A stretch of DNA of 34,345 nucleotides from a virus. The position numbers and the translations under genes were made by a program. A model generated the notes under the pieces. It saw nothing but the letters and a program-made list of their open reading frames with translations, had not been told where the DNA came from and ran no database searches. The stretch's first letter is position 1. Each line of letters starts with the position of its first letter. Of the stretch, positions 4,683-16,600 are shown piece by piece. The DNA lies in the IMG/VR virus record IMGVR_UViG_3300042731_000710, positions 1-34,345 of that record. One strand, 5' to 3'.

Positions 4683-7600
4683 ATGCCATTAACACGTCTG
4701 GATAACCTTATCAGCAGCAAAACTGGTAAGTATCTTTATGTTTCTCCTGATGATTTCAACGCGACAGATGCGTTATCTAATAGAGGTAATTCACCTGTAA
4801 CACCATTTAAGAGCATCCAGCGTGCTTTCCTAGAAATCGCAAGATATTCTTATCTGCCTGGTTTTGGCAATGATAGGTTTGACCAGTTCAGCATTATGCT
4901 GATGCCTGGTATTCACTACATTGATAACCGTCCTGGTGTAGCAGATACTAATCTAATTGATGTCTTTGGTTTCGACCAAGCAAATAATGAATGGACTGAT
5001 AACTCCATTCTAGACATCTCAAACCCTGATAACGTCCTCTATAAGTTCAACAACACTGAGGGTGGTGCAATCATCCCCAGAGGTTCTTCACTTGTCGGTT
5101 ATGATCTTCGCCGTACTGTTGTTCGTCCTCTATATGTTCCTGACCCTTCGTCGGTAACTGTTCCTCGCTCTGCTATCTTCAATGTTACTGGTGGTTGCTA
5201 CTTCTGGCAATTCACCATCAAAGATGGTCAGACCACTGCAGAATCTCCTCTCTACAATGCTGTAGATGGTACTGGTGAAGTTTATTACGACCCTAATGAC
5301 TTCACTAAACTAACTGCACCAAACTATTCTCACCACAAACTAACTGTATTTGAATATGCAGATACAGAAGAACTAGGTCTATTCTACAGAAAGATCGCTA
5401 AGGGATTCTCTGATTATCAACCAACCATTGATGATCCAGGCGAATTCGATTTTAGAATCCAAGAGAACAGAATTGTTGGACCTCTATCTGACTCCAGAGT
5501 TATTGAATCTCTGAAGTTCAATGATGCTACAACGATCCCATCTCTACCTGCATCTACATCTGAGATTGAAGTAACAACTAAAGTTGATCACGGATACTTT
5601 GCTGGTCAGTTTGTTGCTATCTCTAATACGGAAATTGATAGCGTACTTGAGGGTATCTTCCCCATTAAGTCTATCGATCAGAATGACCCACGTAAATTCA
5701 CTTACGAAGTTGCGGAAGTTGTTAGTGCAATTGGCACTGGTATCGCAGCAGGACAGACAATTAGCGTAGATACTACACCAGCACTAGGTGCTAATGCGCT
5801 AACTCTAGCGGAAGTTGATTCGGTTGAGTCTGCATCTCCGTATGTCTTTAACTGCTCCATCCGTTCTACCTGGGGTATTTGCGGCATCTGGGCAAACGGT
5901 CTTAAGGCGACAGGCTTTAAGTCGATGGTTATCGCGCAATACACGGGTGTTTCGCTGCAGAAGGACGACCGTGCATTCATCCGTTATGATGAATACTCCA
6001 ACACTTGGAACCAAGCATCACTAACTGACGCATTTGCTACAGTTCCTTACCACACCAAGGGTGATTCTTACTGGAAAGATGACTGGAGAAACTTCCACGT
6101 CCGTGCATCAGAAGATGCATTTATCCAGAACGTTTCGATCTTCGCTGTTGGTTTCGCTGATCACTTCCTGATGGAAAGTGGTGGTGATATGTCGATCACC
6201 AACTCGAACTCTAACTTCGGTAATACCTCACTACATGCAATCGGTTTCAAAGGATTTGCATTCAACCAGGATAAAGCAGGTTATATTACTGACATTATTC
6301 CTCCAAAGGTTATTGAGGAGTCTGAGGCAAATACTAAGAAAGTTCAATACTACACTATTGACATCCAAGGCACTATCCAAGAGCAGGACAACTTCACTAA
6401 GTTGTATCTTGGCAGTGAAGATATCATTCAACCAATTGATCGTCCCGCTGTAACCATCCAGGGTTATAGACTAGGTGCAAAGAGTGATGAAAAACTATAT
6501 GTAAAACTAGACCCAGCAACTGCTGGTGGTACAGAAGAGTTCAACGTATCACTAGAACCAACTGGTTTCGTTAAGTATATTGCTGCACCATCTATCCTGA
6601 ACCCATCTGGATTCAGCATTAACAGCACTTATGCAGACGCTGCTAATCTCATTGAGAGCAACCGTCGCATGATCCAGGAGGAAGTTTTCGGTTATATCCT
6701 AGAGAAGTATCCAAGACTCCAGAACATTTCTTATGTCAATCCTGGCAGAGATCCTCAAGCAAACAGATACTTTGATGCTCGCAACCTAATTGTTGATAAC
6801 AGACAGCAGATCGTTGCTACTGTCATGCAGTCTCTGCTTGACACCTATGGTGGCACATCAATCCAAGCAGATGAAATTGGATTCATTGTTGATGCTGTCG
6901 CAGAAGACCTTAGAGATGGTGGCAACTACAACATCATTGAGAAGGTTAGAGAATACTTCAATGGTGATGGAACTATTGATCAGACATATCTTGGTTCTGA
7001 AGATCAATATACGTGGGCACTTGCAAGAGCAAGAGACCTATGTAAGCAAGCAATTGCTAACCTATTGAATGTCAAGGCAGATCTTTATGATCCAAGCAAC
7101 ACAGCACCTGATCTTTCACTTAAATTAAACAATCCTTGTGGTCCTATTGTTAATGGATACACTGGTTCTGAAGCAGAAGAAGCAGGACTAACAACTAATG
7201 GTGTATCTTATGATCTTTCTAGCAAAGATGCTAACAGATATAAGACTACTTACAATCTAATTGAAAATAATAGAGACTTTATCCTTGACAATGCTCTATG
7301 TGAGATTGCTGTTTATGAAACTGAAGCACCATTCTTCTACTTCCCTGAAGATGATCAGGAGACATCCAGATCACGTTTCAAGTCAGCATATCGCTTTATC
7401 AGAAGAAACTCTGCTGATACTATTCAGTATGCTATTGACGCAATCAATGCTCAGTTCCCTACTTTTGTATATCCTAACAACAGCGACGAGAAGTGCCGTA
7501 GAGACCTAGGATACTTCATTGAAGCTGTCGGTATGGACATCTTCCTTGGTGGTAATAGATGGACTAGAGACTTCATCAGTCAGTATTTCAGCGGAACATA

Positions 7601-10600
7601 TGAGGGCACTCCTAACTGGGTCGTAGGTGGTCTGCAGGGAGAAGAAGCACAAAGCATCTGGGGATTCAATGCTGCTAGAGATCATATGATCCAAGCGGTA
7701 TCTAACCAACTAACTAGTGGTTATAATGAGCGTGAAGTTGGAGTAGATGGTGATCCTGGTTATGTCGCTGGCATTAGTCCAGGTGAAGCAATCTATGGCG
7801 ATGGTAATGGTGATGTAGCAAATACAGATCCTACAGCATGTACTGACGTACAGAATGCAATCGCATCACTAACATCTATTGTTACTCAGGTTATCAACCA
7901 AGGTAATGATGCAAGTCTCACCGATCCAAGTCATCCTAACTATGTTGTTCCTACAGGATCTTCATCACCTATTGGTGAATCCAAGTGCCGTAGAGACATT
8001 GGACACATCCTTGATGCTGTACAACAGGATCTCTGGTTTGGTGGTAATGAGTATTGTGTTGCTGCAGCAAGAGCATACTTCATGCGTGATGGTGCTCCAC
8101 GTCCAGACGGTCTAGTTGGAGAGCAGTCTCAATCAATCACCGCATTTAAGAGAGTTGCTGATGCTGTAAATCGTGCAATCAACAATCAACTACACTATAA
8201 AGATAACACCATTACTCTTGACAACTATGGTGATCCTGTAGTCCTTGGAGACATCTATGCTGATGGATATAATCAGTTGATTGCAAACAAGGAGTTTATT
8301 GCAGAGGAAGCATATCAGCGTATGCTTGCTGCATTCCCATCATATGAACCACAACCAACAAACACCAAGCAAGATTGTCTAGACGACGTTTATAACGTTC
8401 TAGATCAGGTTGCATGGAACCTTAAGTTTGGTGGAAACAGCAAGACTTATGATGCTGCAGAAGTATATGTTACTAACATCTTTGCTGGTCTAAATCCAGA
8501 GAGATTTACTCCAACTGATGTATCATATGATCCTGCAACTGGAGTATCAGTCTTCAACATCCCTGGTCATGGAATGACCACAGGTGATTACATTAAGATT
8601 GCTGACAACAGCATCACATTCACTTGTGAGTTGGACAACAATGCTACTCAGCATACCTATCCACGTCCTGGCAGTGATCCATATGCTGGTCAATGGATCG
8701 AGATCACTGCACATACACTCAACACTATCACTGTCAATGTAGGTGTCTCTTCTGATACATCTGCACATACATTTGTAAGTGCAGCAACTGATAGCATCCT
8801 GAAGGGTGTTCAGGTAGAGACATTCCTTGATCCTGAGCGTGATGAAGCAGCGAGAGTATTTGTCGAGGTTAATACAATTTCGAGGGATGTTATTAGAAAC
8901 AGACCAGTTTCTACATCTCCTAACAATGGCATTTCTCAGGTCTTTGATAACACTCTAGTAGAAGATTGGGATTCACCTCAATACGGTGCAAACGCTTGTG
9001 CTCCTGTTGTCAGTGCATTTGATACTCTAATGGGTATCATCATCCAATCAATCGGTACTGATGCTGGTGTTGGTGATATTAGTCTTATCACTAGAACAGA
9101 ACCAGCTCAACCAACTACTTATGCATTGCATAATTGCTCTGATGTTCTGCAGACTGTTGATACTCTAATCGGTATCATCACTGATATTATTACTACCAGC
9201 ACCTTTGATCCCCCACCAATTGATCATGGTGAGTGGGATTGTGCTAACGTCCGCTCTACAATTGAGGTTCTATTTGACATTGCACTCGATGCATTCACTG
9301 GATCAAACCTAGAAGGACTCCCTGTTGTTAATCGTGGATCCTTCATCACTGACGCAGAAGCATCCAAGTGTTTCCGTGATGTATCTTACATCGTTGATGC
9401 TGTTGTTAATGACCTCAGACTTGGTGGCAACATCAACTCTGTACAGGCAGGTGAAGCATACTATGTTGGCAACCAACTAGAGTATATCGACGGCGAGAAG
9501 ACAGAGACCATCGATGCATGGAACTATGTCGGACAGATGGCAACTGCTGCCATGAGAAACTTCGACTTCCTAGCATATAATTGTACCACAACTGCTGGTT
9601 CTGCAATCGTTGATATCGGTGATACTCGTGGTGTTCTAATTGGTATGAGTGTTGCTGAGTATGATGAGACTGATCCAGTCAATCCTGCATATGTTAATGG
9701 ATTGCTACAGGATGGTGCAACTAGAAACTTTGCAAACATTCCTGAAGAGACTTATGTCAAGAGAATCGTCAGCAATACTGAGATTGAACTTGGCATCAGA
9801 GGTTCTAAACTTGATCAAGGTGCATCTGTCCTAGCACAGGTCAATAGCACAACTACAAATCTATACTTTGTATTCCCACAAGGTTCATGGGCAGATACAG
9901 AACCAACTACGGTTACTGTTGGTCCTGAGTCTGAAGGTCCAGATGTTATTCAAGACACTCTTACATCTCCATCTCAGAGAGAGTGTGCTGGCACTGCTGA
10001 TGCAATTGAAACTCTGATTGGAAATATCACTACGATCATCAATAGTGGTCTTGGCAGTGTAACAAGAGTAGAACAGACTGCTAACATCTCACTGTTTGCA
10101 TCTAGAGCAACGGTATTCACTATCAATACTAGCGGCACTGGTGTATCCAACCCACACGACTTTGAAACTGGCACACCAGTCAGACTGGTTCCACGTCCTC
10201 GTTTTGATGTTGCACTAGGTAAGTTTGTTGATGTTGATAAGCGTCTTGTCAGACTACCTAACGGTTTTGACACCAATACAACATACTATGTAATTGCTCC
10301 TGGTAGAACAACAGCACCTAATGACTTCAGCAATACTACCTTCTTCAATGGTAGTGATCAGACTAAGTTGATGCTTGCAACTTCTAGAGAGAATGCTGCA
10401 GCAGGTATCTATCTCTATTCATCTGAATCAGAGAGCATCGATAAGGATGTTGAAATCGATATCTATCAGTTCGTTCTTGACGAGAAGTATGATCTACACA
10501 ACTACAAGGCAAAACTAACCAGTGCAGTTAATGCTGGTATTGAGACCGATGTTCCTCACATCTTCGATGTACCATTTGCTTCTGTAACACCTCATAAGGT

Positions 10601-13600
10601 GTTCTTTAGAGAGGTTGAGGGTGGAACACTACCTGAGATTTCTACAACGTATGCAGCAGATGCTGACGTTGCAGTACAAGATCCTAACGATGCAAACTTC
10701 GGTAAGATCAATCCCCAGATTGAATTCTTCGCACGCTATCAGAATGATAGAGTCTTCACAATCCACAAGACTCATGCAGATGCTATCAACAATGTAAATC
10801 CAATTACATTTGTTCCTGGTCAGACAATTACATTTAATGTATATGCTAACAAGCGCAGATCACCTGTTAAGTTTGACCCAGCATTCTCCAGATTAACTAA
10901 TAAGTCTGGTAAGTGGTATGTAAATTGTAAGGATGAAGGATCTAGCAACAACTTCTTAGCAGTAAGAGAGCAGAATATTTTCTGGAGAATCAAGCAGTCT
11001 GACCTAGCAGATAGAAACAGATCTACTGATACTTGGTTTACACGTCTCGAAGATGAGCGTGGTGCAGATGACAGAACTTACAAGATTCGTTATGTCATTC
11101 CTAAGTATATCGAGAATGCAAGAGATCCTATCAATGGATTTGTTATTAAGACAAGAACTGACGATACTCGTAAGTTAGTACCTCAGAAACTTCTACTCAA
11201 ACCAGTAGCAGGAACTGTATATGGTGCTCGTTTCGAGAACCCAAGACAGGCAGGTGAATTCATTGGTGTAAATCAAGCAAACTTTGATGCTAATTCACTA
11301 AACATCGATGCAGCGTATGATCCTTATCTGTCTCCTGCATTTGCTAGATTTAACTCTGGTATTCAGGCGACAATTCAATCAGCACGTTATGTTGAGGACA
11401 CTCTAGATCCTACCATTCAGTATCTAGAGATGACAGTGTTCGATCACACTGTTGATACTCTTAACTTCTCTGGTTTAAGGAACGAGTCATTCACTACAGT
11501 TAAGATCAACGCACCTCAGGGTGGTGAATGGACAGTTAATAAGACTGAAAGTGTTACTGCAAACCAGATTACATGGTCTGGAAACTCCACTGGTCTTGCT
11601 AACCTCCATGCTTACATGACTGTAAATGGTGAGCATTATCTCATCCTGAAGAACATTCGTGGTGGCAAACTAGAGTTCAGTGAGTATTATGAGACCAGAT
11701 TCCAGCAGGGCAGCACATTTGCTACCATGCTTGAGGATCAGGACATGGGCAAATCGCTACCTCTAAAAACACTAATCAGAAAAAATTATCCTGAGTATTT
11801 TTACAAGCAAAACGGCGCTAACGTTTATACTATTACTCCTGGTGATCGTATCCAAGACGACGCTGGTATTGAATACTATGTTGAGAGTGTTGAGGATGCA
11901 GGAATTATTGATGACACATTCTATGTCTTCAGTTATGAGACCCTACAGCGTAGAATCGCAGGTCAGCAAGATGGTGTCTATTATCTCTCTTGCCTACGTG
12001 GTAATATCTCACCATTCCCAACTGGTGCAGGTGCAGGCGGCAACTTCCGTAAGTTTAGATTCTCACAACCAGTCAGCAGACTGTATCCTCTAGACTACAA
12101 GAACGATCCTCTGTGGTTCCAGAAGAATGGTACTTCTGCAGAAGAACTAGCACTAGCAGTTCAGTCTATCGACCCACCTGCTACCTACTCTGCAGCAGAC
12201 AACTATATTCACGGTCTTGTAACAACTAACGACTATAAAAACTCTGTTACCAGAGAATTGGTTGAAGATTTCACCAATCAACCAGCATTCGTCATGAATG
12301 ATTATAGTGGTGATAATGCAATCCAAGCACAATCTGGTAATGCAACTTCTGGTTCAGAAGATCGTAAGATCAAGATTTCTGGTAATAGTACAGTTCTAGC
12401 AGATCAGAAGTATTACGTTGAACTCCGTCGTCCATCTATTGCTCGTGCTGGAAACCATACGTTTGAGTATCTTGGTTTCGGACCAGGCAACTACTCTACT
12501 GGTCTCCCAGCACGTCAGGAGATTGTTCTAACACCTACTGAGGACTTCTACGCCCAAAGTAAGAAACAGGACGCTGGTATCGTCTTCTACACAGGTCTCA
12601 ACTCTAATGGAGACCTCTATATCGGTAATAGAAAGATTAACGCTATTACTGGCGAAGAGACATTCCTAGAAGCAGCAGTTCTCGAATCTAGCGCAGATGA
12701 TGACGAGGATATCGGCAACCTAGTTACCACCTTCGACACACCTGTAACATTCAACCAGAATATTACAGTTGTTGGTGGTGATGGTTCGCAACAGAACGTA
12801 TTCCAGTCCCCAGTTGTTATCTCTGTTCAGGACAATGATCTAACAGAAGTTCGCGATACATTGATCATCCGTTCAAATGTATCCTCTGTTGATCCTGTCA
12901 CCAACCTAGAGCAAGACGAATCTCTTGATAGAACTGCATTCAAGGTTGTTAATGACGGTGATATCCGCATTAGTAAGAACAGAGTCCAAGCAGCAATCTT
13001 TGGATTCAATGCAAGAGGAACTGGTCAAGGATACCAGATTCAGACGCACATCACCAACGGTCTTCCTTCAAATATTACTCCTAACAACAACTCCATCCCT
13101 GTAGATGGTGGTGATAGAGTATATGCTAACCAGTTTGTATCTTACAACGGTGTTGCTGTTAAGGCAGGAGACATCCTACTCAAGGGTGTTGAGGTTGGTA
13201 AGACTGGATCCTGGGGTTGGATCTATGCAAACTACTATCAAACCATCCCACAAACCAACATCTTCTCTATTGAATTTGATGGCACTAACATTGTCAAACT
13301 TACATTTGTCGATGACAATGGTGTTGATGTTTCTAACAGTGCAATTGGTATTACCTCTGGATCACAGATCAGAGTTAATAACTATCCAGATAGCAGACTA
13401 AACTCTGTCTGGCAGGTCTATAGTCCTAACGGTGATGCATTTAACCCTGCAAACAACTATGTACATTTCCAAGTTACTGATGCTATCCCAGTAAATCTAC
13501 TGGCATGGCGTGGAACTGGTGGTGTAACTGATGTTCCTCAAGGTCAAGTTGCTCCAACTATTGACTTCTCTAACTCTAACTGGAAAGAGATGGGAGTTGT

Positions 13601-16600
13601 TGGTGCTGAAGCACTCAGAACTAACACTGAGACATATGGTGACTTCAAACTTGGTATCAACACTATTGCTCGTGCTGCACACATTGCAACACAGACTGCA
13701 TGGATCTCTGATGAGACTGATCCAAGAGCGAACCTAGATGTTGTTGGTAATGTATTCATCAGTGGTAAGACTGTTCCTAACTTCCTAACGGAGACTACAG
13801 TTGCTAGAACTGAGAATCCAATGGATAACGCTCTGCTAGTTGGCGGAGACAGCACTGATCCTGATGATGATGCAGTATTGAGAGTCATGACCACCAACGG
13901 TGGCAGACTTGGTATTAACACCTCAGTTAATGATGTTGTTAATCCACAGAACAACCTAGATCAGACTCTGGTTGTTGTTGGTACTGGTAGAATTACTGGA
14001 GACACTGAGTTCAGTTCTGACATCCAAGTTAATGGTGGTGATCTAACCACTACTAACAATACATTCAACTTCGTCCCACAGAATGCAAACATTCTAAACT
14101 GGGCAGGTGAAGGTCAGATCTTTAACTTCCTGAACAACACTAGCGTTGATCAGAGCATCAACATTGCTAACTCTTCTGATAATCAGACAATTCAGATTGG
14201 TAATGCTGCTACAGAAACATCGCTAAGAATTCATAGAAATTCTACCAACGCGATTGTTGATATTGCTAGCGTTAGTGATGATGTTGCTAACAACTGTGAA
14301 ATCACTCTTGGTGGTGCATGGGGCAACACTGCATCATTCACTGAGATTGGCACAAGACAGACACTAATCGCTGGCGAACTTGAGATTGGCACACGCTATG
14401 GCGCTGGAACCAGCACTTCTAGACTATTCACTCAGACTAGAGTTGTTGATATCTTCGACGGAGACCAAACAAATACAGTTAATTTTGCTATTAATGCTAC
14501 TCAACTGCAGATGGGTTCTACTGGTGGTTCTACCACTGTTAGAAACACACTAAATGTCCTTGCATCTGCTGTTGTTGAAGGTAATATCAGACTAGACGGT
14601 GGTCTAAATGCTGGTATTCTTGAGATCGGAAGAGGTAAGTTTGGAACAACAATTGTAGCACACAATGTTGGCGGACTAGAGAATCCAAACATTGACTTCT
14701 ACAAGTATCAAACTACTGGTAAGTTCATTGATACTGCAGGTGTTTCTACCTGGGGATCCAATGCATTCTTGCTTGCTGGTGGTCAGATTGCTTCTATCGA
14801 CACCATTGTCAATAACGGCGCTGAATTCAGACCATCTGCAACATATTCGTTCCTAACTGCAACCACCACAGGTGTTGGTGTTGGTGCAACATTCACAGTT
14901 CTTGTTCGTGCTGATAGCACAATCGACATCACTGTTGAATCTCCTGGTTCTGGATATGTCGCTGGTGATACACTTACAATTACTAATGATCAACTCGGTG
15001 GTGGAGTTGGTGGTGGAGATCTTACCTTCAATGTTGGTGCTACCAACGATGCTGGTCAGACATACTTCCTACCAATTACAACTCCAACAGTTACTGACTT
15101 CAGAGTTGGTGATCTTCTCTTAATTGATAGAGGTGATCCTGCATCTCCAGACACTGTTGGTGTTGCACCAAATGAATTAACTGGTCTAAGAGACGAATCA
15201 CAGAGTGAGATTGTTCGTGTTATCGGTCTTGCTAACGTCGCTAACCCTGCTGATCCTAACGGATACAGACTGATTGTTAGCAGAGGTCAAGAAGGCACTG
15301 GTGTATATGATAATCACCCTGATAACTGTGTAATTGCTAAACTAGTCAAGCAATCTAATGCTTCCTTCATTACTGGTTCTGACCTTGATCTAGATGGAAA
15401 CATTGATATTCCTGAAAGCGGTATTGGCAATGGCACTGGTAATGTAAGAATCGGTGTTGCAGAATTTGGTGGTACAATCTCCACCAGAGACCTACTCAGA
15501 CTAACTGGTACTGAATTTGTATCTATCGAATCTCTCATTACTACTTCACCTCAATCATTGAGTGTCAATGATGGTGGTGATCCTGCTGCTGAAGTATTCA
15601 AGGTTGAATCTACAACAGGTGATACTTACATCTTCGGTGATATCCTTGCTGGTACTGGATTCAACAGATTCACTGTTGATTCTGACACTGGTAATACTGT
15701 TACACAGGGAACTCTAACTACAAACAACACGATCACTCTCAGAGGATCTACGTTTGCTGCTAATGTTGGATCTGCGGACTTTGAAGTTGCTGGTGTTCTT
15801 ACACCATTTGGAAACAGTGAGATCTTCAAACTAACACCTCAGGGCAACACTGAGTTCCTAACTCTAACCAATGGTGGCAATTCAGAGGTTCAAGAAGCTG
15901 TCACTTTCCAAGTTGATACTGCAACTGGAAGCATCTTCAGTCTTGGAGACATGCGTTTCTATGGCAAGGATGAAAATGGTGTTGCAGATCAAACAGTTCC
16001 AAGACTTGAGTTTATCAATTCTTCTGGAGACTTCACCGTATATGGTTCTCTATCAGCACTAGGAAGCGGTCCTAGCACGTTTGGTGGATCTATCGTAGTC
16101 AATACTGGTGGTCTTGACATGACCTTCAGAGATGGCGCTGGCGAGGCACAGGATAGAAGAGTTGTTGTTAAGGATGAGAATGAAGGAGAGATGTTCTCCA
16201 TCGAAAGTGATGGTGCAATGCAGATCGCAGGCATCAACAACTACTTCACCAGAACTGGTGGTCCTAAGTGGGTAGCAACTAGTGAGACAGTTGTCAATGC
16301 TGAAGCAAACGTTAATTACTTCGTCAATGCAACAGGCAACACCCTGTTCAAACTACCTTCTAATCCTCTAATTGGCGATACTATTCGCATTATAGATATT
16401 AGTGGAGCACTAACTTATAACTTGTCTCTGGTTGTCAGAGCACCTGATGATGTTAAGGTTCAGAAAGAACTTTCAAATACTGGTTCTGCTGTATTGATTG
16501 GTGTTCCTCCTTCCGCATATGCTGGATACAACGGTGGTGAATTAGTTGTACAAACACCTAATGCAGCATTCGGACTTGTATATGCAGGTTCAGTTGATCC

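Noticed and set aside
6630-10060. CRISPR-like periodic repeats in the giant gene
   Set aside because: The repeats are at protein level, diverged in DNA, irregularly spaced and in an intact reading frame.
13544-13954. A 136-codon open frame on the minus strand within the giant fibre gene
   Set aside because: It lies wholly inside the conserved 3992-residue frame, has no ribosome-binding site and has the composition of an antisense shadow. The same applies to the other minus-strand frames across 4683-33790.
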